NCBI GenBank assembly: GCA_003022085.1
Contig: PXQK01000083.1
Span: forward strand, 1-5,289
DNA: 5,289 nt
Direction of reading: 5' to 3'
Source: Halobacteriales archaeon QH_10_65_19
GTDB lineage: Archaea > Halobacteriota > Halobacteria > Halobacteriales > Haloarculaceae
Shown here one piece after another: positions 1 to 5,260 of this stretch (the stretch's first letter is position 1; the number at the start of each line of letters is the position of its first letter). The translations under genes were made by a program, and so were the position numbers. The notes below the pieces were generated by a model. The model saw nothing but the letters and a program-made list of their open reading frames with translations, was not told the origin of the DNA and made no database searches.

Positions 1-29
1 CAGCGGGCTGTGCGGAGAGCGAGGACCGC

Positions 30-93
30 AGCGAAGGTTCTGCGAGCGAAGCGAGCGAGACAACGGACTCGCAGCCCGCGCAGCGAAGCGAGC
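30..93. repeat. GCGAAGCGAGC-type short repeat with overlapping inverted repeats
   Basis: The 12-base unit AGCGAAGCGAGC occurs at 45-56 and again at 82-93, and a shorter AGCGAAG lies at 30-36. Two overlapping inverted repeats involve the same stretch. GCGGGCTG (3-10) pairs with CAGCCCGC (72-79), and CTGCGAG (40-46) pairs with CTCGCAG (68-74). The two foldings share bases 72-74, so only one can form at a time. From general knowledge, GCGAGC/GCGAAGC-rich stretches are common at gene ends and between genes in haloarchaea. The forward frame that reads Ser-Glu-Ala here has no start in the window and ends at TAG 174-176 after an atypical hydrophobic tail, so I treat this as non-coding sequence or the 3' part of an upstream transcript. 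Confidence 0.55.
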
Positions 94-110
94 AGGACCG
101 TCTTCCGGTA

Positions 111-140
111 CCCCCGAGTCGAGCAACCGGGGGCTTTCTT
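111..140 (+). terminator. Possible intrinsic-type terminator of an upstream rightward gene
   Basis: CCCCCG (111-116) and CGGGGG (128-133) form an all-G/C six-pair stem around an 11-base loop. The pyrimidine tract CTTTCTT (134-140) follows directly. On the plus strand this is the order of a terminator, while on the minus strand the bases after the stem are not T-rich. It would end a transcript entering from the left edge. Archaeal termination depends mainly on the T tract and less on the hairpin, and this tract is short and broken by C, so the call is tentative. Confidence 0.4.
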
Positions 141-143
141 GCA

Positions 144-305
144 CTATATCACTACGCCCTCTTCCATTTTCAATAGAGCACTACCGAGCGCGACTGGGGC
201 GACGAGGAGACGGCAGACGGCGGCGCAGACGACGAGCAGGAGGACGACGAGACCGGCGAACAGACGGTTTTCTGACAGCAGTAGGACAGGTACTGTTCGC
301 TCTCA
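144..305. other. Coding-like fragment of uncertain strand, no usable start codon
   Basis: This stretch has strong G/C third-position bias in two codon-aligned frames. On the plus strand the frame after TAG 174-176 gives a very acidic stretch (GDEETADGG, DDEQEDDETG) ending at TGA 273-275, like a haloarchaeal protein tail. On the minus strand the frame between a stop at 303-305 and a TAG at 144-146 gives a hydrophobic segment (LFAGLVVLLLVVCAAV, then RLLVAPVALGSALL), like a membrane helix. Antisense of GAC/GAG codons is GTC/CTC, so one is necessarily the mirror of the other. Neither frame has an ATG, GTG or TTG in a useful place. It may be a decayed gene end or chance composition. I annotate no CDS here. 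Confidence 0.3.
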
Positions 306-339
306 ACCCACCGCAGGAGGCCGGATACCACAGCTGGCC

Positions 340-355
340 GGTATATTTTTATACC
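340..355 (+). promoter_or_regulatory. Symmetric TATA box upstream of the first membrane-protein gene
   Basis: GGTATATTTTTATACC is a perfect inverted repeat (six-base arms GGTATA and TATACC, four-base TTTT centre) in an otherwise G+C-rich setting. Its centre is near 347. Archaeal TATA boxes are usually centred about 26-27 bases before the transcription start, which puts the start near 373, about five bases before the ATG at 378. That fits the short or absent leaders common in haloarchaea and supports the 378 start. The sequence reads equally well leftward, but I see no credible gene start in that direction. Confidence 0.65.
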
Positions 356-377
356 AGTGCTCGATTGTGTCGAGTGT

Positions 378-959
378 ATGGGAGCTACACGCAGAGGGGG
401 CGGATCGCAGAGTCTGACAGACAAACTGCCGGTAGTTGAGGGAGCCGTGGCCGGTGTGGCGGCGTACGTGGTGGGGCTCATACTGATCTTTTTCCTGTTG
501 ACGATCGACAGCGACGTCGAACTGGGGACAGGGGAAGCGGGCACAATAGACGAGGTCGGGTGGTTCTTCTACAGTTCACATTTTGCGAACATCGAGGTTT
601 CGTTCGCCGGCGAGTCGTCGTCGGAGAACCTCGTCTCCCAGGCTTCGACGCAGATACCCGAGCCCGTCTTCTACCTGATACCGATCGTGATCCTGATAGC
701 TGTCGGCTACTTCGTCGTCTCGACACTCGACACCTGGAACCCGTCGGCCTCCGACTGTGCACAGGCCGGTGCGACGGTCGTCGTGGGCTATCTGCCGCTG
801 GCACTCGTCGGCGTCTTCCTGTTTACCGTCTCCCAGGGTGGGGGCGCCGGCGAGGCGTCGACCGGTCCCGAACTGCTGACCGCAGTCCTGCTGGTCGGCC
901 TCCTGTTCCCGCTTCTGTTCGGCTCGATCGGCGGGGTGCTCTACTCCCAGACCGAGTAG
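378..959 (+). CDS. Predicted four-helix membrane protein, haloarchaeal, unknown function (paralogue 1)
   Basis: This encodes 193 residues. I do not recognise a named function. Hydrophobic segments suggest four membrane helices, at about residues 20-43, 97-115, 130-151 and 166-188. The first loop (about 44-96) is long and acidic and is predicted to lie on one face of the membrane. It carries the motif DEVGWFFYSSHFA (59-70), which is largely conserved in the next gene as DETGWLFFGAHFA. Other shared blocks are LPVVEGAVAGV near helix 1, AGATVVVGYLPLALVG in helix 3 and the Gly-rich end LLFGSIGG. The ATG at 378 is preferred over an in-frame GTG at 357 because the TATA element at 340-355 overlaps or abuts the GTG but is correctly spaced for the ATG. 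The next gene starts 59 bases downstream with no TATA box between, so the two are probably co-transcribed. There is no signal peptide, no enzyme motif and no transporter signature that I can see. Confidence 0.8.
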   Translation: MGATRRGGGSQSLTDKLPVVEGAVAGVAAYVVGLILIFFLLTIDSDVELGTGEAGTIDEVGWFFYSSHFANIEVSFAGESSSENLVSQASTQIPEPVFYLIPIVILIAVGYFVVSTLDTWNPSASDCAQAGATVVVGYLPLALVGVFLFTVSQGGGAGEASTGPELLTAVLLVGLLFPLLFGSIGGVLYSQTE

Positions 960-970
960 CCCTCTCCGGC

Positions 971-988
971 GGAACGAGTCGACGTTCC
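971..988. repeat. Short hairpin between the two paralogous membrane-protein genes
   Basis: GGAACG (971-976) and CGTTCC (983-988) are perfect inverted arms around a six-base loop, AGTCGA, and are followed by TTT. It could be an mRNA processing or partial termination site tuning the ratio of the two products, or a protein-binding dyad. The T run is too short for a confident terminator call. Confidence 0.35.
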
Positions 989-1018
989 TTTCACTGCGCC
1001 CATCCTCGAGTCGACTGT

Positions 1019-1627
1019 ATGGCGACGGACGGCGGCGCGTACGGCCCGGGTGAACTGGTCGAACGGTTGCCCGTGACGGCGGGTGCTGTGTTCGGCGTGG
1101 TAACGCACTTTGCCGGGCTGCTCGTGACCTTCTCGTTGCTGGTGGTCGACCCCGAGTTCGAGTTCGGAGCCTCGCGGGCGGTCCAGGTGGGGGCGGTCGA
1201 CGAGACCGGGTGGCTGTTTTTCGGCGCCCACTTCGCGCGGCTCCAGCGGAGGGAGCCGTTCGCCGGCCCGACCGGCGCCGAGCAGTTCAACGTACTCTCG
1301 GAGACGACGCTCGCGTTTCCGGCTGTCGTGTTCCACGTCGTCCCGGTCGTTCTGTTGATCCTGGGGGGGTTCGCCCTCGTCTCCGGACGTGAGTTGTGGG
1401 AGTCCTCGACCAAAGCCTACGCGGCCGCCGGCGCGACGGTCGCCGCCGGCTACTTCCCGCTCGCGGCGGTCGGCATCATCCTGTTCGAGACCGAGGTCGG
1501 CGTCGAGGGCCAGACACTCACTCTGGCCCCGGAACTGTCTACCACACTTCTGTTCGTGGGACTCGCCTATCCGCTGGTGTTCGGCGCGGTCGGCGGCCTG
1601 CTCGCGTCGCGGCTCCGGTTTCGCTGA
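1019..1627 (+). CDS. Predicted four-helix membrane protein, haloarchaeal, unknown function (paralogue 2)
   Basis: This encodes 202 residues and is a clear paralogue of the gene just upstream. The two align end to end with the same hydrophobic pattern. Predicted helices are at about 20-43, 102-122, 135-156 and 173-196. Shared blocks include LPVTAGAVFGV, DETGWLFFGAHFA (61-73), PAVVFHVVPVVLLI, AGATVAAGYFPLAAVG, and PELSTTLLFVGL with PLVFGAVGGLLAS. The N-terminus is short and Gly-rich, and the tail ends in basic residues (SRLRFR), which probably mark a cytoplasmic C-terminus by the positive-inside rule. The ATG at 1019 is chosen because the shared homology begins about 16 residues into each protein. 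The frame is open further upstream, but that part overlaps gene 1 out of frame and looks like a shadow. No separate TATA box is visible in the 59-base gap, so it likely depends on the promoter at 340-355. Function is unknown. Confidence 0.8.
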   Translation: MATDGGAYGPGELVERLPVTAGAVFGVVTHFAGLLVTFSLLVVDPEFEFGASRAVQVGAVDETGWLFFGAHFARLQRREPFAGPTGAEQFNVLSETTLAFPAVVFHVVPVVLLILGGFALVSGRELWESSTKAYAAAGATVAAGYFPLAAVGIILFETEVGVEGQTLTLAPELSTTLLFVGLAYPLVFGAVGGLLASRLRFR

Positions 1628-1649
1628 CCGTTCCCCAGCCGGTGTCGGG

Positions 1650-2576
1650 CTACAGCTCCGCGCTCAGTTCCTCGGCCGCCCGCCGGACAGCGTCGTCGCT
1701 GGAGCGCTCGGGCTCCCAGCCCAGCGCTGCGAGTTTCTCGACCGAGAGGCACATTCGGGGGACGTCGCCTGTCCAGCCGCGGTCCCCGCCGGTGTACTCA
1801 TACGCCGGGTTCAGGCCGAGCACGTCGCTCACGATGTCGGCGATCCGGTCGACAGAGGTCGTGGTCCGGGTGCCGAGGTTGTAGATGTTCAGCTCGTCGT
1901 CGGCGTGTTCGACGGCGTGGCTGATGGCGGCGACACAGTCCTCGACGTGCAAGTAGGATTTTTCCTGTCTGCCGTTGCCGAGGATGACCAGACGGTCGGG
2001 GTCGTCCCGGAGCTTCCTGATGAAGTCGGGGACGACGCCGATCCGCATCCCGGGCCCGAGGATGTTCGCAAACCGGAACACCCACGACTGGATCCCGTGG
2101 CTGTGGGCGTACGTCGAGATCAGCCCCTCCTCTGCGAGTTTGCTCGCACCGTACGGGCTGATCGGTTCGAGCGGGGCGTAATCCTCCGGGGTCGGCCGCG
2201 GAGCCTCGCCGTATACGGTCGACGAGGAGGTGTACACGAGCCGGTCGATCCCCACCTCGTCCACGCGTTCGAGGACGTTGTACGTCATCGTGCCGTTGTC
2301 CTCGAACTGCTTTCGGGGGCGGTCGGCGTTGACGTCCTTCGCGGCCGCACAGTGGAAGACGGCGTCAGTCTCCGCCGTGATCGTGTCTGCGACAACCGCC
2401 GGATCGGTTAGATCGCCCTCGACGAAGGCCGCCCCGTCGGGAACGCGCTCCCGGCTCCCGTTCGAACAGTCGTCGACGACCAGCACGTCGTTGCCCGCGA
2501 GAAGGCGGTTCGTGAGGCGGGAGCCGACCAGTCCGGCACCCCCGGTGACGGTCAGCCGTTTGCCCTGAAGATCCAT
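1650..2576 (-). CDS. NAD-dependent nucleotide-sugar epimerase/dehydratase (extended SDR, UDP-glucose 4-epimerase-like)
   Basis: This 308-residue protein has the length of a complete extended short-chain dehydrogenase/reductase. The N-terminal Rossmann fold has the glycine motif TGGAGLVG (11-18), and an acidic pair after the second strand (VVDD, 33-36) favours NAD over NADP. The catalytic set is visible: TSSST (116-120) supplies the Ser/Thr, and YGASK holds Tyr142 and Lys146. FRFANILGPG (167-176) and the C-terminal GGDRGWTGDVP (263-273) are typical of archaeal GalE-like sugar-nucleotide epimerases. The likely role is cytoplasmic interconversion or modification of a UDP- or TDP-sugar for glycans of the S-layer or exopolysaccharide. 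The exact substrate cannot be read from sequence. The chosen start gives the usual short lead (MDLQGKRLTV) into the Rossmann strand. An in-frame ATG at 2651 would add 25 residues and sits at leaderless distance from the TATA palindrome at 2672-2683, so it is a competing start. The gene converges on the membrane-protein pair and diverges from the TrmB-type regulator. Confidence 0.9.
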   Translation of the reverse strand: MDLQGKRLTVTGGAGLVGSRLTNRLLAGNDVLVVDDCSNGSRERVPDGAAFVEGDLTDPAVVADTITAETDAVFHCAAAKDVNADRPRKQFEDNGTMTYNVLERVDEVGIDRLVYTSSSTVYGEAPRPTPEDYAPLEPISPYGASKLAEEGLISTYAHSHGIQSWVFRFANILGPGMRIGVVPDFIRKLRDDPDRLVILGNGRQEKSYLHVEDCVAAISHAVEHADDELNIYNLGTRTTTSVDRIADIVSDVLGLNPAYEYTGGDRGWTGDVPRMCLSVEKLAALGWEPERSSDDAVRRAAEELSAEL

Positions 2577-2671
2577 GGACGATCCTGTATCGGGAGTGTA
2601 ATGGGTGTTTTGGGACTGGACTGGGCGTCCGGGACCCGCAGCTGCCGTCATTGGACGTGCCGCGGCCAAAG

Positions 2672-2683
2672 GGAATATATTCC
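2672..2683. promoter_or_regulatory. Palindromic TATA box in the divergent epimerase/regulator control region
   Basis: GGAATATATTCC is a perfect 12-base palindrome and the clearest TATA-like element in the 270 bases between the epimerase and the regulator. Its centre is about 2677.5. An ATG lies about 25-27 bases away on each side: 2702 rightward, and 2651 leftward in frame with the epimerase. A leftward transcript would begin near 2651, giving a leader of about 75 bases to the preferred epimerase ATG. A rightward one would begin near 2704, giving about 143 bases to the regulator ATG. Being symmetric, it may serve both directions. Which is used cannot be told from sequence. Confidence 0.55.
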
Positions 2684-2773
2684 TCTGTTGCGTTTGAAAA
2701 GATGAACGCGTCGGTAGCCGACCGCGAGCAGAGTGCAGTGTGTTTATGTAGCGCAGGCCCAAAGGGGAGAAAA

Positions 2774-2805
2774 GTCGTTAGTACGACAGTACACACAGAA
2801 GTGTG
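2774..2805. promoter_or_regulatory. Pair of 14-base dyads, candidate operator of the TrmB-family regulator
   Basis: Two perfect inverted repeats with the same 5-4-5 build lie four bases apart: GTCGT-TAGT-ACGAC (2774-2787) and CACAC-AGAA-GTGTG (2792-2805). Between and across them AGTAC is directly repeated (2780-2784 and 2788-2792). A smaller dyad, CTGT-AG-ACAG (2833-2842), sits just before the regulator start. The pair ends about 40 bases before that ATG and lies downstream of both possible TATA elements (2672-2683, and a weaker TTTATGTA at 2743-2750). Binding there could block transcription, which suggests autoregulation. It does not match the TACT-N7/8-GAGTA site that I recall for Halobacterium TrmB. 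Confidence 0.4.
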
Positions 2806-2846
2806 GGGCAGTGCAGCAGACACAGTCACCGGCTGTAGACAGAGCA

Positions 2847-3605
2847 ATGCAAGACGAAGACGCTATACAAGGACTCAAGCGGCTTGGGCTGACGACCTAC
2901 GAGGCACGGGTCTTTCTCGCGCTCCAGAAGCTCGGGAGCGGGGCGGCAAGCGAGATCAGCGACGTCGCGGATGTCCCCCGATCGCAGGTGTACGGAGCAG
3001 CGGAGGGGCTCGAGGAACACGGGCTCATCGAGACGCGGCAGTCGACACCGACCGCGTACCGGCCGGTGCCGCTGGAGGAGGCGCGGCGCCAGCTGCTCGA
3101 CCAGCTCGCACAGACGGGGGAAGAAACGTTCGACTACCTCGACACCGTCACGGACACCGCTGCGGGGGAGGAGCGCAGCGAGTCGATCTGGCTGATCCGC
3201 GGGAGCGACGTGATCGCCTCGCGCATCGTGTCGATTGTCGGGGACGCCGAGAAGCGGCTGCTGTACGGGGCGGACGAGCCCGGGATGTTAGAGGACGAAG
3301 TCGTCGAGGCGCTCCTCGACGTAGCCGGGGACGGCGTGACAGTGGTCGTCGCGAGCGTGAACCCGGCGGTGCTGGGCGCGGTACCCGAACCGCTCGCCAC
3401 GCATCGTGTCCCCGACGAGCGGGATCTGGACGTCGATACCGCCCGTCTGGTCGTGGCCGACGACGCGACCGTCCTCATGAGCACCCAGCAGCCGGAGGTG
3501 AGCACCGGCGACACACAGGAGGTCGCGTTCTGGACGGCCGGAAACACGTTCGCTTCGGTGCTCGTGGAACTGGCCGAGGGCTGGCTCAAGGACCCGTTCC
3601 GGTAA
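2847..3605 (+). CDS. TrmB-family transcriptional regulator
   Basis: This encodes 252 residues. The N-terminal 75 residues form a TrmB-type winged helix-turn-helix: LKRLGLTTYEARVFLALQ (10-27), the helix-turn-helix around GAASEISDVADVPRSQVYGA (32-51), and a wing ending at TAYRPVP (69-75). An amphipathic stretch (about 76-105) probably makes the dimerising coiled coil. The C-terminal part (about 112-250) has alternating hydrophobic strands (SIWLIRG, RLLYGAD, VTVVVAS, TARLVVADDATVLM) and ends in GWLKDPFR. This resembles the PLD-like or effector domain of haloarchaeal TrmB proteins. Known family members sense sugars or other small molecules and repress or activate metabolic genes. The ligand here is unknown. 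The divergent epimerase gene is a plausible target by position. The ATG at 2847 is chosen because the wHTH fold begins directly after it. The upstream in-frame extension to GTG 2733 adds 38 residues that are poor in acidic residues and outside the domain. Confidence 0.88.
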   Translation: MQDEDAIQGLKRLGLTTYEARVFLALQKLGSGAASEISDVADVPRSQVYGAAEGLEEHGLIETRQSTPTAYRPVPLEEARRQLLDQLAQTGEETFDYLDTVTDTAAGEERSESIWLIRGSDVIASRIVSIVGDAEKRLLYGADEPGMLEDEVVEALLDVAGDGVTVVVASVNPAVLGAVPEPLATHRVPDERDLDVDTARLVVADDATVLMSTQQPEVSTGDTQEVAFWTAGNTFASVLVELAEGWLKDPFR

Positions 3606-3614
3606 AGTCGCGGA

Positions 3615-3639
3615 GAACCGGCGGCTCGCAGACCGGTTC
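3615..3639. repeat. Inverted repeat after the regulator gene
   Basis: GAACCGG (3615-3621) and CCGGTTC (3633-3639) are perfect seven-base arms around an 11-base spacer. The repeat starts ten bases after the regulator stop codon and lies in the 89-base gap before the endonuclease III gene. No T tract follows, so it is a weak terminator candidate. It could instead stabilise the mRNA 3' end or bind a protein. I see no convincing TATA box in the rest of this gap, so endonuclease III may be reached by read-through from the regulator. Confidence 0.35.
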
Positions 3640-3694
3640 CAGTGGCGCCGAAAAGAGCCGGTAGCCTGAAACTTCCAGCAGTCCAGACACAAAT

Positions 3695-4378
3695 ATGGGC
3701 ACACCGCGCGACAACCCGGACCGGCAGATGGCCGAGATCATCGAATGGCTCCACAAGGAGTACCCCGATACTGGTATCTCGCTGCGGTTCTCGAACCGAC
3801 TCGAGCTGCTGGTGGCCGTCATCCTCTCGGCGCAGTGTACCGACGAGCGGGTGAACTCGGTGACCGAGGAGCTGTTCGAGACGTACCAGACGCCGGAGGA
3901 TTACGCCGAGGCCGATCAAGAACAACTCACAACGGAGTTGAATTCGATTACCTACTACAACAACAAGGCCGAGTACATCCGGGCCGCCTGCCAGCAGATC
4001 ATTGACGAACACGACAGCGAGGTCCCTGACACGATGTCGGCGCTGACTGACCTGCCGGGCGTCGGCCGCAAGACGGCGAACGTCGTTCTCCAGCACGGTC
4101 ACGACGTCGTCGAGGGGGTCGTCGTCGACACACACGTCCAGCGGCTGACGCGTCGACTGGGCGTCATCGAGAGAGAACGACCCGAGGCGATCGAGGCGGA
4201 GCTGATGGAGCTCGTCCCGGAGGCGGAGTGGCAGGAGCTGACCCACCTGCTCATCAGCCACGGCCGGGCGGTCTGCTCGGCCCGCAGTCCGGACTGCGAG
4301 GACTGTGTTCTCGAGGATATCTGCCCGTCCTCCACACTCGACAGCGACGTCGACCTCGCGAGCGGCAAGGCGTGGTAA
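3695..4378 (+). CDS. nth: Endonuclease III (DNA glycosylase/AP lyase, iron-sulfur)
   Basis: This 227-residue protein is complete, slightly longer than E. coli Nth (211). It removes oxidised pyrimidines from DNA and cleaves at the resulting abasic site, starting base-excision repair. Family landmarks appear in order. LSAQCTDERVN (44-54) is the conserved early block. The helix-hairpin-helix LPGVGRKTANVVL (120-132) contains the catalytic Lys126 (equivalent of E. coli Lys120). VDTHVQRLTRRLG (144-156) holds the catalytic Asp145 (equivalent of Asp138). The C-terminal C-X6-C-X2-C-X5-C at Cys194, Cys201, Cys204 and Cys210 binds a [4Fe-4S] cluster. All key residues are present, so the enzyme should be active. 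A 17-residue acidic tail follows the cluster. The ATG at 3695 is the first in frame before the homology, and an internal ATG at residue 12 is possible but less likely. The gene lies 89 bases after the regulator, with no obvious functional tie to it. Confidence 0.95.
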   Translation: MGTPRDNPDRQMAEIIEWLHKEYPDTGISLRFSNRLELLVAVILSAQCTDERVNSVTEELFETYQTPEDYAEADQEQLTTELNSITYYNNKAEYIRAACQQIIDEHDSEVPDTMSALTDLPGVGRKTANVVLQHGHDVVEGVVVDTHVQRLTRRLGVIERERPEAIEAELMELVPEAEWQELTHLLISHGRAVCSARSPDCEDCVLEDICPSSTLDSDVDLASGKAW

Positions 4379-4432
4379 GCAGCACCACGACGACCCGCCG
4401 AAGGTCGGCACTCCGAAAGAACTGTACCAGGG

Positions 4433-4438
4433 TATTTT
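4433..4438 (+). promoter_or_regulatory. TATA box of the universal stress protein gene
   Basis: TATTTT, within GGGTATTTTGTC, is centred about 28 bases before the ATG at 4464. This is the spacing expected for a leaderless or nearly leaderless haloarchaeal transcript. It suggests the stress-protein gene is transcribed on its own rather than only with endonuclease III. The T-rich stretch from here to about 4445 (TATTTTGTCTTT) could also serve as the end of the endonuclease III transcript. Confidence 0.6.
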
Positions 4439-4463
4439 GTCTTTCCCCCGTGTAGGTGTGTGC

Positions 4464-5192
4464 ATGAGCCGAATACTGGTTCCTGTCGAACTCCCCGACG
4501 CAGAACCTATCTCGCAGGTGCTCGTCGACGACCTCTCATCGCTCGACGTTGTCATCCTGGGCCACTACGGCGTTCCGGAACAGACACCGCGGGACATCGC
4601 CAGGGAACAGTTCGAGGAGGACGCACAGGCAGAACTCGATGAACTGGCTGCTCGGTTCGAAGAAGCGGGCGCGTCGGTAACGACTCGGCTCGTCTTCGGG
4701 AAAGCACGCGGGGAGACCATCGACCGCATCGCCGTCGAAGAGGACTGTGACGCGGAACTCGACCCGGCAGAAACCGACCACGTCGGCCACATCCTCGTTC
4801 CGATCCCGGACGTCGCCGAGTTCTCGCGGCTGCCGGAGTTCGTCCACGTGCTCTGTGAGGACGTAACAAGCGAGATCACGCTCTTTCACGTCGTTGAGGG
4901 CGAGGAGGACCGCGAGCGCGGGGAGGAGATCGTCGAGCGCACCCGAAGCGGCCTGATCGACGCGGGGTTCGATCCCGACCTTATCGACACACTGCTTGTC
5001 GAAGGCGAAGAACACGACGAGGAGATCATCCGCATCGCCGGCGAGTACGAGGCCGTGGTGATGTACGAGGCAGAACCCCGGACCGGCGACCGCTTTTTCG
5101 GGTCGCTGCCCGACCGGATCAAAAAGGAAACCGGCGACCCGGTTGTCGTCGTCCGGCGCGACTACGAACCGACGGTGCGACCACAGGAGTGA
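4464..5192 (+). CDS. Universal stress protein, two tandem UspA-like domains
   Basis: This encodes 242 residues, the size of a tandem-domain Usp. The first half (1-108) opens with MSRILVPVELPD and has a strand SLDVVILGHYGVPEQTP (26-42), a long charged helix (about 43-70) and strand VTTRLVFG (72-79). The second half (109-234) starts again with HILVPIPD (109-116), then EITLFHVVEGEED (137-149), a helix, YEAVVMYEAEP (195-205), and GDRFFGSLPDRI followed by DPVVVVRR. This repeated alpha/beta pattern is typical of the family. The nucleotide-binding Gly signature (G-X2-G-X9-G-S/T) is absent from the first half, where only about 20 residues link IDRIAVEEDCDAEL to the next strand, and is degenerate in the second. 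ATP binding is therefore doubtful. The role is presumably a soluble cytoplasmic stress or signalling protein, with the partner unknown. The start is set by the beta-strand opening typical of the family and by the TATA box at 4433-4438. Confidence 0.85.
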   Translation: MSRILVPVELPDAEPISQVLVDDLSSLDVVILGHYGVPEQTPRDIAREQFEEDAQAELDELAARFEEAGASVTTRLVFGKARGETIDRIAVEEDCDAELDPAETDHVGHILVPIPDVAEFSRLPEFVHVLCEDVTSEITLFHVVEGEEDRERGEEIVERTRSGLIDAGFDPDLIDTLLVEGEEHDEEIIRIAGEYEAVVMYEAEPRTGDRFFGSLPDRIKKETGDPVVVVRRDYEPTVRPQE

Positions 5193-5248
5193 GTCGGCCG
5201 ATCAGACGGTTGTGCGTGACTGGTCCATGTGCGAAGGAAGCCGACTCA
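5190..5248. repeat. Nine-base inverted repeat spanning the stress-protein stop codon
   Basis: TGAGTCGGC (5190-5198), which begins with the TGA stop codon itself, is matched by GCCGACTCA (5240-5248) with a 41-base loop. A small GGGC/GCCC hairpin (5250-5253 and 5260-5263) follows at once. It may be a 3' UTR structure protecting or ending the transcript, but there is no T tract. In the tail, ATG 5227 opens a frame that runs to the window edge, too short to support as a gene. Confidence 0.4.
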
Positions 5249-5260
5249 TGGGCGCTACAG

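Noticed and set aside
10..417. Plus-strand open frame at the left edge
   Set aside because: The product is Arg/Thr/Ser-rich and not acidic, runs through a repeat, a hairpin and a TATA box, and overlaps the start of the first membrane-protein gene.
1389..2411. Plus-strand open frame across the second membrane protein and the epimerase
   Set aside because: It is out of frame with the former and antisense to the latter, both of which are well supported. No domain is visible.
2702..3664. Long open frame overlapping the TrmB-family gene in another phase
   Set aside because: Its translation is dominated by Arg, Gly and Ala without domain structure, as expected for the shifted frame of a G+C-rich gene. 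The overlapping frame has a clear wHTH protein. Only its first ATG position is kept as a finding.
3923..3940. CAACTC/GAGTTG hairpin in an A+T-richer patch inside endonuclease III
   Set aside because: It sits inside well-conserved coding sequence (codons for EQLTTELNS), and six-base arms of this kind are expected by chance. There is no sign of an insertion or recombination.
3134..4555. Very long minus-strand open frame (about 473 codons) across the regulator, endonuclease III and the stress-protein start
   Set aside because: It lies antisense to genes with unmistakable motifs, and its translation lacks any recognisable domain. Long antisense open frames are common in G+C-rich haloarchaeal DNA.
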